Below are positions 1-13,800 of a stretch of 64,000 bases of DNA, in pieces. Below the pieces are notes generated by a model. The model was not told the DNA's origin and searched no databases. It was given only the letters and a program-made list of their open reading frames with translations. The DNA comes from Dendrophyllia cribrosa (taxonomy: Eukaryota; Cnidaria; Anthozoa; Scleractinia; Dendrophylliidae), in assembly GCA_024195265.1 (NCBI GenBank), contig JAJLRJ010000013.1:19657431-19721430 (forward strand), in the 5' to 3' direction. Position 1 is the first letter of the stretch. Every line of letters starts with the position of its first letter. Made by a program: the position numbers and the translations under genes.

Positions 1-90
1 CATCTTCGTTAACAAACATTTTAAAGCATTTTCGATTTAATACTAGTTTATCGTTTCTCTTTTTATATCAACATTATTTTTAAGGTGGCT

Positions 91-590
91 NNNNNNNNNN
101 NNNNNNNNNNNNNNNNNNNNNNNNNNNNNNNNNNNNNNNNNNNNNNNNNNNNNNNNNNNNNNNNNNNNNNNNNNNNNNNNNNNNNNNNNNNNNNNNNNNN
201 NNNNNNNNNNNNNNNNNNNNNNNNNNNNNNNNNNNNNNNNNNNNNNNNNNNNNNNNNNNNNNNNNNNNNNNNNNNNNNNNNNNNNNNNNNNNNNNNNNNN
301 NNNNNNNNNNNNNNNNNNNNNNNNNNNNNNNNNNNNNNNNNNNNNNNNNNNNNNNNNNNNNNNNNNNNNNNNNNNNNNNNNNNNNNNNNNNNNNNNNNNN
401 NNNNNNNNNNNNNNNNNNNNNNNNNNNNNNNNNNNNNNNNNNNNNNNNNNNNNNNNNNNNNNNNNNNNNNNNNNNNNNNNNNNNNNNNNNNNNNNNNNNN
501 NNNNNNNNNNNNNNNNNNNNNNNNNNNNNNNNNNNNNNNNNNNNNNNNNNNNNNNNNNNNNNNNNNNNNNNNNNNNNNNNNNNNNNNNNN
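91..590. other. assembly gap (500 N)
   Basis: An uninterrupted run of N of exactly 500 bases. The round size suggests a scaffold gap of arbitrary length. Nothing can be said about its content, and apparent open frames crossing it are meaningless. Confidence 0.98.
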
Positions 591-1072
591 GTTCAGAACG
601 CATTCTTAACGTGAATTTTGGTTCGCTTATCTCTGAGCGGTACTGTAGTGTTTGGAAAGTATGTGAGACATTACAGTATTCTCCAGCTAGCAATATCTGG
701 AGAGGCAGGTAGCTAGGTTCTGAGAAACTTTAAGAATAGTTTGAGCTTGGCTGTCTCTCGGAAAGGGTCGGTTTTGCCCTTTGTTATGACAACCTCGACA
801 AAAGTGGGGTTGCACAGATGTGGTTGGGATGAGATGTCAGATCTGGTGAGGAGGGATTAGGGTCCTGTAATACCATTATGCCCCAGCAAGTATATACTTT
901 GGGACCACAAACTTTCAAAATAATCCTGGCTAATCCACTAAGTAGAAAAATCCCATGTACAGAGTTCACACGGAAGCTTTGGAATAAATGCGGTTACTTG
1001 CAGAGAAACCACTCTACGTTAAAAACAGTCATGTCCAATACTGTCGCACTGATACGAACCGTGAGTAAATGT
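591..1072. other. non-coding, no gene seen
   Basis: Short open frames only, with no domain-like peptide, no recognisable splice-bounded exon and no inverted repeat that I can pair. Confidence 0.5.
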
Positions 1073-1660
1073 TGACGGTCCATACAAAACATACGGATTG
1101 TCATCCTCGCTTACGGTCCATAACCTTCTAACTTTACATAACTAAAATACGGTCCGTGTTTTGTCTGTATACGGAGCGTGCATACGTTGACGGTCCGTAC
1201 AAAACGTACGGATCGTCATCCTCGCTTACGGTCCGTAACCTTCTAACTTTACGTAACTAAAATACGGTCCGTGTTTTGTCTGTATACGGAGCGTGCATCT
1301 CATTATCACACTCAGTCAGTGTGAATAACTTTTTACTGTCCGTACGATTCGTACGAACCGTACGTTTTGCACGGAACGTTATCCTTGCTTACGGTCCGTG
1401 TTCCGTCTGTATACGGAACGTGCATCTCATTATCACACTCAGTCAGTGTGAATAACTTTTTACTGTCTATACGATTCGTACGAACTGTACGTTTCGAACG
1501 GAACGTAATCCTTGCTTACGGTCCGTGTTCTGTCTGTATACGGAACGTGCATCTCATTATCACACTCAGTCACTGTGAATAACATTTTACTGTCCATACG
1601 ATTCGTACGAACCGTACGTTCGTACGGAACGTAATCCTTGCTTACGGAGCGTGCATATAT
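1073..1660. repeat. ACGGTCCGT-rich tandem repeat
   Basis: Two units of about 114 bp (starting near 1073 and 1187) are followed by about three units of roughly 121 bp beginning near 1300. All share palindromic cores such as TACGGTCCGT and TTCGTACGAACCGTACG. The second part adds a block containing CACACTCAGTCAGTGTGAAT, itself an imperfect palindrome. This is a composite minisatellite rich in TACG/CGTA. No coding potential is evident; the open frames across it follow the repeat period. Confidence 0.8.
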
Positions 1661-2083
1661 CTCGTTCTTTAAGCGTGAGGCAACAAACAACGCGCCACTG
1701 CACCACTGCACTAAATATCTATCTTACTGTGCTACACTTTAAAATATAAACAAACACGCGAGCCGAAAACTAAACCCGAACATTCACGCGAGAGAAAATA
1801 AGGAACCCACACATATATCTCATTCTTTAAGCGTGAGGCTACAAACAGCGCGCCACTACACCAAATATCTATTTTGCTACGATACGCTTTCAAATATAAA
1901 CAAACATGCGAGCCGAAAACTAAACCCGAACATTCATGCCAGTGAAAATAAGGAACCTACACATATATCTCGTTCTTTAAGTGTGAGACGACAAACAGTG
2001 CGCCACTACACCAAATATCTATTTTGCTACGATACGCTTTCAAATATAAACAAACACGCGAGCCGAACCCGAACATTCACAAA
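1653..2083. repeat. about 150-bp tandem repeat, nearly 3 copies
   Basis: Three copies start near 1653, 1812 and 1962 with ATATATCTCRTTCTTTAAG and contain CAAACACGCGAGCCGAA and ACCCGAACATTCA. It follows the preceding minisatellite directly, so the two may be subrepeats of one larger element, perhaps a transposon terminus. Confidence 0.75.
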
Positions 2084-3587
2084 TAAGGTTCAGATGTTCA
2101 AAGCAGCCGGGCAAAATTGTGCTCACAGCCGGTCAATTTGCCCGGTGCCCGACTGCCCGGCCCTTAATGAAACCCCTGCCGATGGTCTAAAGGGGGTGGC
2201 TAGCCACCCAATCCACCCTCCCTGGATCCGCCCCTGCAAAATATTATCCTCATCTCCATTGGCCATGCTTTGAGAGGGAAAAACGCATCTCCATTCAACA
2301 CTTTTTAACCAGTTCTTTCCTTTCCTCCACTATTTCCTCTTTCGTCAGGTATCTCCATTTTCTTTGGTATTCTTCTAACGCCGACATGTCTGCTCAGTTC
2401 ACCGCTTCACTGCTTCACTCATTACTCGTGGCGAAGCACACGAGTTGTAAATCCGGCTCTGACTTTTCTTCTTTTTTTTTCGTGTAACATTAGCGCATGT
2501 AAATTTATGCACCCATATTTTAGTTTCTGCCGAGGACTATATGGCTTTCAGCCATGAAATACATACCGCAAAATTTCTCCGTGTGTTGACAGTAACATGC
2601 AAAATAAAGAACTACAGCGTACAATTGCACGTTTTCAAGACAATGCATGGCGTTCATGGATAGATAGGACCGTTTGATATTGTGTTTGCCGCTTATTCCT
2701 GTGGGATTTTTGTTCCTGCAAGTTTTGTGTTTTATGATACTTGCAATTTGCTTAGCGATCGAGCTTTGAAGTGTCGGCCACTGAATGTAGTGAATGTAGT
2801 CTAGTCTTACTTTTAAACCCGTGTATACGCGCAAGCGTATTTTATGAACGGGTTATCGGAAACAGTGACTAAATAAAATTCACTCACTCACTCGCTCCTC
2901 AATTCCATCAGCTGCAAACTTAGTTAGTAATGCTTTGTTACGAGTACGTTTCGTAACAAGAACAACGTGAATTCAGCGTAAAAATAATAAGCTTAAAGAT
3001 GTTTGAATTCGCATTTGGAGTTTTTAGTGCAATGTTAAAATCGATTGAAAAGGATTTTTCAACCGAGACACGCGTTTTGATGCGTATTTACCTTAAAATA
3101 ATAAAATTCAGTCTTAATAGACCAAGTGTTCTTCGATAGTGTTGTGGATAGATGTTGTGGCTTATCCCCGGACGGCCCGAGTTCAAGACACGCTCGAGAC
3201 TTTATTTTTATTTTATATTTTTTCGGACTGGACATTATGAAAGTGATGCTCTGTTTTTTTTTTTGCGTTCGTCAAAAATCTTTACGTTTAATTTTTTTTT
3301 TAAACATCGAACCGTGTCAGTGTGAAAACGTAAACTTACGACAATATTGCATTACACATTAGCATTTCTTCTTCACGGGTTGGCTCTTAGGAGCCTTTGA
3401 TTAGACATGATTTTAAGCATATGTTTCTCCGTAAAAGCACTCAAAACACTCGGGAATCAATGCTGCAATAATTTAAAGGCGCCACGAGTTCAAGCTGTGT
3501 ACAGCTTCTTGTTCACAGTGAAAACAAGCGTTCACATCACAGCAAAAACAGAAAGGGCATAAGTTGCCTTTCTGTTGGTTAATACTC
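2084..3587. other. intergenic, no gene seen
   Basis: A GC-richer patch (2090-2240) is followed by AT-rich sequence. I see no domain-bearing open frame and no clear element boundary. Confidence 0.5.
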
Positions 3588-3596
3588 GGCAATAAC

Positions 3597-4632
3597 CAAC
3601 CTCGTTCCCAGGGTCTCTCTCTCTTCAGCTACGTCATCATCGGGAGAGACCCTGGTTGCGGCTGGTCACGTGCCACCCTGTGACAAAATGTTTTCCATCG
3701 GGGTAGGGTCAATAACTATTTTCGTTTATCTTCTCGAACGAACAGAAGACGAAAGAAATGCTTGTCAGGAGGCTCATTCGTTCAAACACACTGGCATTTA
3801 ACATTTTGATATGTACACTTTTGAAAGCCTTCGGTCACCTTCTAAATTCAACAAAGGTAAAAAGAGCCAGACGTTTATTTATCCACTGAGATTTGAATTC
3901 GATATTGCCTGAACAAAATATAACTTCACACACATCGTTTGCTTTATAAAATGATGCTTTTATTGACCAGAATGTAATAATTCTTGTAGTTTGCGTGCTG
4001 CATTCGTGTCTAAATCTTAGCTTGTAGATAAAAGATAAAATATAATTTGTATAATGTTGCCCAATGTAATATATTGATCTTGTCAACAAAGTGTTGATTT
4101 CGATCGGTCGCGTATTCTCTGATTTTAGTTAGTTTTTTCGGCTAATTGGCCATCTGACAGTATAAATTTAGCATAAAATAAAGCATAAGGATAAAGATTA
4201 CCTCTGTATTCACATATTAAGGAGCCTGATACTGGCTAAATGTCGAATTCAGCTCGGTTTGTGGCATTTGCCTGCGCGAAATATTGACCGTCGCGGCGTT
4301 TGTTTCCATCCCTGAAGAAACGAGGTTTTTTAACGTGCTTTCCGTCGCTCAGAAACGTTTTGGCTGAGTTGACAACAACATGAACCGCTTACAGGTCGAA
4401 AATACTTGTGTGATCACGAAATGCTTGGCTATAAGCTTGTTCTGATGACCGATAATGCCTCAAAACACTTCTCCCCTTTCTCGGTAAAGCGACAAATGTA
4501 CACTTTACTACCCCTCCCCTAACAAAATTTTTTGTTACCACCCAGATTCTGGGTGGCACGTGACCAGCCGCAACCAGGGTCTCTCCCGATGATGACGTAG
4601 CTGAAGAGAGAGAGGCCCTGGGAACGAGGTTG
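3597..4632. mobile_element. non-autonomous DNA transposon, 9-bp TSD (MULE-like)
   Basis: A 1036-bp element has terminal inverted repeats of about 85 bp: the left end begins CAACCTCGTTCCCAGGG and the right end is its reverse complement. It is flanked on both sides by the identical 9-mer GGCAATAAC (3588-3596 and 4633-4641), a clean target-site duplication. Nine-base duplications with long TIRs are typical of Mutator-like elements; the superfamily is inferred from that alone. There is no transposase frame inside. Confidence 0.85.
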
Positions 4633-4880
4633 GGCAATAACGACACTTATTTCTTACCCTCGTCCCCATGACTTTCGGCTTGCTTTTAAAAATTATCACA
4701 CATATCACTGAAAACTTATTCCATTCATCTAAACAAATGTGCCGCCATTATCAAAGGCCAGCATCAATATTGATCGACCATTTATCATTTTTTTTCAGCA
4801 AAGAATTTTATTTTTTTCCCAATTTAATACGCCCCGTTATTATTTCATTAATTGCCTTTATTTTTTGGTTTTTGTAACAG

Positions 4881-7800
4881 GCTCGCCCGCCTGTTACAAA
4901 AACCCTTAAAAAAACCCAGTGGGAAAAATAAGGGAACGTATACTCCCAGAAAAATACAGGCTCACCACCCCAAGAGCTTGGGGCAATCAGGTACCAGAAG
5001 ATATGAAAATATGCCTTGTTACTGTAAGAATACTGAAGAAAGCAAGATCTGTGCAGGATCCAAGGCAAGGTCACCACTTCTTACTATTGATGTACAGCTA
5101 CATCTTGGTGGTGTGGTCAGTGTTGTAAACTCATTTCTAGCTTGTATGTGCCAGCCACTCAGTGCTGTTGGGAGATGTCCACCAGATAAACAAGGACCAG
5201 ACTTTTGGAATTGTAGGCCTCATGAACAGAGTTATGGATGGCACACATTTGCAAACAAAAATAGTATTAGACATTGTAAGATAACAGGGTATGGCAAAAA
5301 ACGCCAAATAAATGAGGTTAATGAAGGTCCAGGTGAAATAATGGTTGGTTGCGAGTTCTATTCTGTTTGGATCCAGCAATCTTCCCTGTCACTTACAGTG
5401 TATCAATGCCCGTTTTTGCTCACTGTTGCCATTTTCAGCGATTTAAATATAGATGGCTGCATCACAGTGTTCCTTTGTTTGCTTTATCATTGCTAGGGTC
5501 TCATGACAGTGTAAGTTTATGTGTCTGCAACATACGTTGGAGTACAAACCACATTTTTACTAAGAAATTTGTCATTGTTTTTTATTTCAGGTGAGGATTT
5601 TATATGGGGAGTTGAAAACAAGGTTTCTCGATGTTCAGGTAGGTTAAAATCTAAAGTCAGCTACAATTTGTTTTGTACATGTATTATCAAAAGTCAGTTT
5701 CTGTTCAAAACAGTAAAATTTGATCAAACAAAACGTCTGCATGGACAGGGCTCGAACAAAGTACATGACTTATAGTGCCATCAAGCCACAGACAGGTCAG
5801 ATAGCCAGAGCCACTGTGTCTCATGTTTGATATATTACATCAAAAATGGGAGAATGTTTTGTTAAGATTTTCAACACCAAGAAGAGAGTTGAAAGAGAGA
5901 TCCATAGCAGAGATTGTTTGGTTGAAATTCATTGTTGGAAATCGTGACAAAACAATCTCTCAGTTGTTTGATACATCTTTAATTTTATACTGACCATTAA
6001 ATAAACAGAAAACAAAGAAGTAAAGTTGCCAATACTCCTATGTCAAATTGTACTGTATTTTAGAATCTCTCATAGTTCTTACCTTTTCTGACCCTGAGGT
6101 TGTTGAGACGACTGAGGATAAATAATACTAGCAGTAATCACAGATTATGGAGACGCGTTCCAAGGAATTTCCGGTGGAAATGAGCCCCTGAAAAAAAAAC
6201 AATAGGGGCGGCCATTTGGAAGACCGTCTACCAAAAAATCTCAAATTTTACTGCACGTAAACCACAGGACAACCAACACGAAATTAGGATTGCGTTCTTC
6301 GAACGCGATGAGTACAGTGTAATAACATGTTATTAACATGCATCAGCCCTGTTAACCCTTTAAGCCCTAACATCAAAATTTTAATTCTCATTTCTAGTCC
6401 TATACATTTCCTATAGAAGTAGTAGGCAGAAATTGTTTGGATATCAAGATACTCATCTTGTGTGATCATGTCCTTAATTCTCATGACCTTTTTGATTGAT
6501 AAGGCATTAATATTACAACGAGAAATTTGATGCTGATCCCTCTTAGGGCTTAAAGGGTTAAAATGTTTTGTAGTATAGTAGGCAGGGAAACAGAAGTAGT
6601 AAATGCAGGCAGTAAGTGTCGGAGATCAGCCCTCTCAAATGTCTCACAGTATTAGGCAACGTACATGTAACATAAACTGAGTCATAGGCAGAAAGGACCA
6701 AGTCCAAAGGGGCCCTGGGGAAATTAAATTACTGTGAACTAAGCAGCAAATAATTGCCTGTAGGCGGCAAAATTGCTGGCTGCCAGCACATTTTGAAAGA
6801 ACTGGGAAATGTATTTTCATAAGTGAAATACAGCATCAAGTACTCACTGCAGACAGCAAATATTCTCGAAACTGAAGGCAGCAACATTCTTCGGCTGCAA
6901 GCACTTTGAAACTGGGGCTATAAGAACTGCTTCAATTTTTGTTCTTTTTTTTTACACAGTATGTGATTTGTCGTGGCATCCGCAATGTGCAGTAGAGCTG
7001 TCTAAGTTTCCTTGTAAAATTCATCACAAAAGAGACCAGGAAGATGATGATGATGATACCTATATTCATTTTGTTTCTGTAAGTCCCTGCTACAAATGTG
7101 TAATCTTGTTATTAGCAGAGCACTCGCCAGGCCAAAGGCCCGGCTGCGCAGCCCCATACTCATAGAACCTATGCCCGTCATTTTTCATGGTTATGGCTAG
7201 CGGAATGTTTCACGGGTGTGCCTCCGTGACATGTGTCAGTCAGTCAGTCGCGCAAGGCAAACTCGCAGGCGCGTACGACGTCGCAAAACATGCTCATATG
7301 ATGCCACGCGCGGCTTAATCATTTTGTTAGGTTTCTGTAGCATAAAGTGACTAGGGATATTACTAAGGCCCCCCCCCCCCCCCCCCCCCCCCTCCCGATA
7401 TTCATTTCCAATGTCCCGACTGACCAGATAATCAAAGGCCCCTACGAGCTAACTCACGAATACGAAACACACTATATAAAAGATCCTGCACACCTGCAGA
7501 CCTTTCCCTCACCAAGGTGTTTGCTCCACCAAACCCACACCCCCTACATCCAACACCATCCTCCCCTCCCTTCAATGCCATTCCAATGTGTAAGGCAGGT
7601 GACCATCACATGTCACAGGCTCAATGTTCACCAATCTAGTAGGCAGTTCGCTCCACTGACCCTCGACCCCCTGTGTCTTAACTCCCCACCCTTTCCTCCA
7701 ACGCTATCCCCATGGGTAAGGCAGGTGACCATTACATCTCAGATGGTTGAATGAGTGATTGAGCAATCAAGTGAAATTTCAAGACAAAATTAATGCTACA

Positions 7801-10800
7801 ACAGGTTCAATGCATGGGTGTCTGTAAATGCACAGTAAGTAATAAATCCACTTTCACACACAGGATCCTGAAGAGTGGCAAATAGATGATGTGTTATTGT
7901 GGCTTGCAGCTACTAACAACTACTTGTATGCAGAGGTGTTCAGAGAACATGAAATCGACGGGGCTAAGCTACGGGAACTGACAGACATATCACTAAATCG
8001 GATGAATATTGTGGACAGTACTCATAAGCACTCTCTTTTGCTTGCTGTTCATGAACTTTTTACTGGACAGTCGGAGATTGTAAGTATTGGTTATCTGATG
8101 CCCTGACGAAACAGGAATGCAATTCAACACAAGTTGGAAAATGACAACTTGTGCTGTGTGGCCAAATGAAGTTACAAGTTGACTCTCAAGTGCACACAAG
8201 TTTGTAATTACGTGACTGTTTGCGCTTCACTTGCTTTGACTTGCAACTACAGTAAAAACCCGCATATAAGAACCTGCATTTTTCCAAGTTAGCCTTATAA
8301 GGTTTTTATATAATTGTTGGTGTTTACTGGGAAATTTGGTTCTTAAACATGTTCTTATTTTCTTAACTGTCATTTTGGAATATAGTCCAATACAGTGTGA
8401 AAACAGTATGAAACTCAAGAATTGTTATACACTGAAAAGAGGAAACTGTATTTGTGCAGTTACCGTACTGTTGTGTATAGTATCTACATATATGTATCTG
8501 CAATGACAATAGACCAATTCCAATATATTAAAATTCATACTTGGCTCCGAGGCTTAGGGGAATAAAACAAAAGAAATCACATCGAGGTTCAGGTATGAAT
8601 AATTTATTTCTTTTGTTTTATTCCCCTAAGCCTCGGAGCCAAGTATGAATTTTAATATATCGGAATTGGTCTATTGCAAGTGATTTTCATTTTCATTGCC
8701 CATTAGAGCTTGTTTTTTTTTATTTTAATATGAATTCTATAAAATAACCTGTTTTAAATTTAAGGCTAAAACAGGTTTTTTATGTAAAGGGGGTCTACAT
8801 GTTAATGGAAAACTTATCCAGCGGGTAAAAAATAGGTTATATGTGGGTTTTTACTGTACCTACATTTGGCAGCCAAATGGTGAAAAACTTCCACCTACTT
8901 CCATACAAATTTGAGCTAGGTGAAGTGTAGTTCTAACTTTTGAGTCTGTGGATGAAATCCTATGGTGTGACCATTCATGTGAAACCTCTTCACCAGTACT
9001 TTTGCATGGTACCATTTGTTTTTCAATATTTTACAAAATGAAATTTGGGATTTTTCTTGAATTTTGATTTTTGGCACTCTTTGGAGTCAAAGGGTTAATA
9101 AGTGATTGCAAGTCAATGCAAGGCATCAGATCTAGTGTCCCATTCCCTTTTGTCCAGGATCTAATTTGGAAAAAAGGAATTTGGACACCACCATAGGTAC
9201 TGCTGTGCAGCAGTTTATTACTCGAATGCTATCTGCGTTTTTTCTGGAAGCAGTCTGTACTTCACATAATACTACATGTCTATACACCACCTAAAATTGC
9301 TCAGTTACTTTAGGGCCAATTTCTTTGCCTTATTCCTTGTTTAGTACCGTATTTTATGGTGACAAACATCTAGGGACAGAAAAAAGTTAGTACAAAAAAT
9401 TAACTGTCTCTTCTGAAAACTGTAAAAAATAGGCTAGTAGAAAAATCTTAAAAGCTTGCTTTTGCCACGCAATCTGCCCAGTAAATGCCACATAATTTTA
9501 CCATTTTACCGCACCTTCAGAAGGCCTGCATATTATTTATTTAACTCAACAAGCACAGTAGTACTAATGTTTTATCAAGAAATGAGTGCAAATAACTCTC
9601 GTGATTCTTTTTTTTTTTTACCACCAACAGAGAAAATCAGAAGTGTTCAGCAGTCTTCAATTAGCCAAGAGTGGTTAGTATAATTCTTGCTTTGTTATTG
9701 AAAAGTGAAATGTTTCGCCACTATCTTTGATTCTGAAAGCAGAGGAAGATTGAGGAGAGCAGAAAATGCAGCCGAGGCGGTGGGCATCTGGTAGAAAGGA
9801 GAAGAGGGGATGCCCCCTCCCAATCCCTGTGAAGTTGCCTGAGCCACTCCCTATGGTTTTGAAATCCAGCATGACAGATATTAAACACACAGTCAAATGA
9901 ATTGCTAGTCACAGAATTGTTTCCTTTCCATTTTAGGTACGAAAGGAAGTCATTTATTTAAAGAGGAGACTTTCCACACTGTACAGTGGTGTGATAAATG
10001 TGGCAAGGCTCTATGGGGATTGTACCGACAGGGGGTGCAGTGTTCAGAGTGTGGCTTTCAGTGTCACAGAATGTGTATGTTCGACAGTATTGTTGTGTGT
10101 CCAAGAAGAAGGGTCAGAAAAAGACGAGAGAGTGATGCAGAGGGTAAGCACAATATAACTTAAAACATACAAATTCTCCTCACCAGTCCTTACATAGGGC
10201 TTACACTTAAAATGGCAGTTTTTAAATTTTTTAATGGTGGTCAATTTACATGTACCTTCAACTCAGTGAATAAAACTTAAATTTTGATGTTGATTGTGAT
10301 AATGACAATGGAGATGGCAGTGGCAATGGTGATGGTGATGATGACGATGAAGCAACAGTGATGATGACGGTGATGATAATGATGGTGGCATTGATGACAG
10401 TTATGATGACGATGACAGTGAAGGTGTTGATGATGGTGATGACAATGATAATGATGGAAAATGATTGACAGTAGTGATGATGATGATGATGACGACGATG
10501 ATGATGGTGGCAATGATAGACAAATTCGGTTGACGCATTGTTGTACCCAATTCAAACCTTTTGGGATTAGAACTCTTTGTTCATCATATTTCCATATCAA
10601 TGAAGCATCGACATGGAAATTAATATGGAAATATTGTGAACAAAGAATCTTATTCCCAGAAGGTTTGAATTGGGTACAACAATGCGTTAGCCGAATTTGT
10701 CTATGGCAGTTATGACAGTGAAGGGGCTGGTTATGGTGATGATAATGAGCATGATGACAGTAGTGATGACGATGGTGAATATGATGGTGATGACAATGGT

Positions 10801-13800
10801 GATACCTGATGATTCATGCAATGAAAATTATATCAGTGAAAAGTTACATTCAAATCATTAAAAAATTTATTTTCCCCATTTGTTGTTATAGTTCCAGTTT
10901 TTGGAGCAGAACTGGGATTTCAGTTTCGTCCAGTCGAAGGGCCAGCACCAATCGTAGTTATGAAATGTGTCCAGGCGCTAGATAGAGGAGGTTTACAAAA
11001 AATGGGCATTCATAGCATCATACCACCTGGAAGCGAAAAGAATGCACTCAGGACTGCTTTAAATCAAAGTAAGGTATTTCAGTTATCAACTGCAGAGTGG
11101 TAGTTAATACGTAATCCCTTATTTTCTAACCTTTTTTCAGGGGTGGAACTTAATTTTTTAGTCCACTAGCAAATTTTTGCTAGTAAGATTTTTTTCTACT
11201 AGCAAAACTAATAAGGTCACTAGCTATTTTTTTGCATTCATTTTCCCTTTGATGACTTTGAAAATATGGTAAAAATACCTAAATAGTATACTGTTAATTT
11301 TGTAGTCTTCTTTGCTGGGCAGGTGTTGTCCTGTTGTTTCTTTGGTGGCTTGGGGTTGTCAGGCAAGACGTTATCATCATCGGTTACGTTACCGTTAGTC
11401 TTAAAGGTCGAGGGCCTCTTGAAAAAAAGCTGCAGTTATATTTTAGACATCTGCAACAAAAATGGCTCACAAAGCATGAAATTCATTATCTTCTGTCATG
11501 TTGCTGATTCCAACAAAATGTGAATGCGTAGATAAAGTGTGCACAGGTTCTGTGTGAAACCACGCTTATTTTCTCCTGTAGATGACATTCGATGATGTCT
11601 GAATTTTTGTCACAAAATTCTCCAGGAACGTTCACTTTTTCCCTCCAACTTTTATTAGAGAAATGCTTACTAAAAAATGCTTGTAAACTTATTAAAAGCC
11701 TTCTAAACTCGCAAAATAATACAGACTTTAGTCTCGAGGTCATTTGTGTTTTTTGACCTCTTTGATGGGGCATCTGTTTAATAGCGATGGCAGTTTGTGT
11801 CGGCTTTTATCTGATGCCATCGTGGCATTTGTTAGAATAGCTCTGCAGTAAAACCTTTTAACATTGCATGTACATTGTAGGCTTTGAGCAAGCTTCGATT
11901 TGGAGGTCATTTTGAAATTATGCTGACTGTATTCTCGGCAGTTTTCTTCAACTCGGTTTTCTTCAACTCGGCGGCTTTCTTCAGTGCTGGAGCTCTGTTC
12001 AATCAGCAGCATTCTTCAGTTTTGTTTGACCTCTTGCTGTGCTCATGTAGCCATTTTCTAGTAGAAGTTTACAAACAATGTAAGGTTCTTCACTCCTTCT
12101 GAATCTCTCAGGTAGTCGGTCTTAAGTTTGAAATTATCGATCGTCAATGGTTTCTTGCAATTAGTTTTTTTTTTTTTTCGCTGGGCCCAGCAGTGTTTTT
12201 ATTGCAAGCCTAGGTCGTATTTTTATGGACTAGTGATATGTTGGTCCGAAATTTTCAGAGATAATTGCAGCTTTTTATAAAGCTATGTAATGTTTCGCAG
12301 AGAGTATAAATCAAGCACATTTCAGTCACTACTCCGCTTTGTAGTTGAGTTGGGAATTGTTTTTCCAGAGCTCTAATGTGTTTTTCTCCATACGTTACGC
12401 CCTGAGCCAAGCATCTCTCTCAACAATTTATGAAGATTTCCTGGATATTTAGAACCGCTTTTACATTCACCCCAGCAGGAGTGCCTTGTGGCCACCATGA
12501 CTCAAGCTCGTGGAAATATTTCGTTTAGTTTTGTATTCAAAATATATGAAATCCAACACTTTCGCTACTGAAGTCTTTGTGAATGAGTGCAATGTTTGTC
12601 CGCATCTCGCTGGGGGTCTAATATGACGTGTCTATTTTTAGAATCTGTGCGGAGTGCTATTGACTCTGGGCTTGAAAGGGTTGACAATAATCACCAAGTT
12701 TAATTAGATGGAGGGTCTTGTTGAAATGCTTTTCTTCTTCAGGTGCGAAGAATGTGAACATGGATGATGAAGAATGGAGAAATCCTCACTGTGTTTCGGC
12801 AGTTCTTAAGATGTATCTTAATGAGCTTCCCAAGTGTGTGTTTACTGAAGAAAAGTATCTTTCCTTTGTAAACACATTTAAAACATTTAAAGGTACAGGT
12901 AAGTACTTTCCTTGTTACTTTTAACTTGTTTTGGTGCTGGTGTAAAAAAAAAATATGCTTTCTGTATATTATTTGTGATATGATTTATTAAATAATAAAT
13001 TTATTATTGTTATGGTTTGTTTCTTTTAAGAGGAAAGTAGAGAATCTGATGTTGCAAAAATCACAGAAATGGTCAAAGATCTTCCAGATGAAAACAAGTC
13101 TCTCCTTATGTATCTTTTAGAACATTTATACAGGTGAGTCAGAACTTTTGTTTTCTTGAACATTGACAAGAATAATACTTAGGCTACTACTAAGTCAGAT
13201 ATCTTCGAAAATAAGCCCTCTAATGAAAAAAATAAAAACAGATCCATGTTAAACACACAAAAATGAGTGTGTGTGTAAAAAATGAGCTAATTTGGAGCAA
13301 CTTCTATTTTTTTTTTTGCAAATTAGTCACTTAGCTTAGTTTTTGACCAAGCCCTTCAATTATTGTAAAGTAACAAAATTCTTGAATGTGATTCGCTATT
13401 AGCAGCCCGATTGAAATAGGACAGTAAGTAATTGACAGTCAGCCCTGTCAAAATGTGCTGGAAGCTTGCAATAATATTATTATTTTGCTGCGGCCTACTA
13501 GTGCTGCAACGATACACTGGTGCACCGGTGAACCACGATATTTTTTGTCACGATACAAATATCGATATATGAACAACATATCACGATATTATGATATTAT
13601 GATTCTTCATCAACATTCAGAAATTACTGTCTTAAATGACTCCTTGCCCAAATCCAAGCCTATTTATAGCTATTTAATATAATATTATTAAACAAAGGGA
13701 CAAGAAAGTTCCATCCTTGCTTCGTATTGCTTCGCATGCTTCCGACACATATTTTTCATAATTAGTTGTCAGCGGACACAGTCTTGCCACGCCCACGGAA

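Noticed and set aside
43..693. Long open frames spanning 43-693 on both strands
   Set aside because: They run through the N gap; there is no real sequence to translate.
3089..3362. 78-codon plus-strand frame at 3126-3362
   Set aside because: T-rich low-complexity stretch with no domain or exon signals.
7347..7754. Proline-rich frame in PIK3R intron
   Set aside because: Starts in the poly-C tract; no splice-site context or domain, and the flanking exons (7078 and 7864) already join in phase 0.
10277..10600. Ser/His-rich minus-strand frame
   Set aside because: Antisense of the (GAT)n microsatellite, crossing a MITE.
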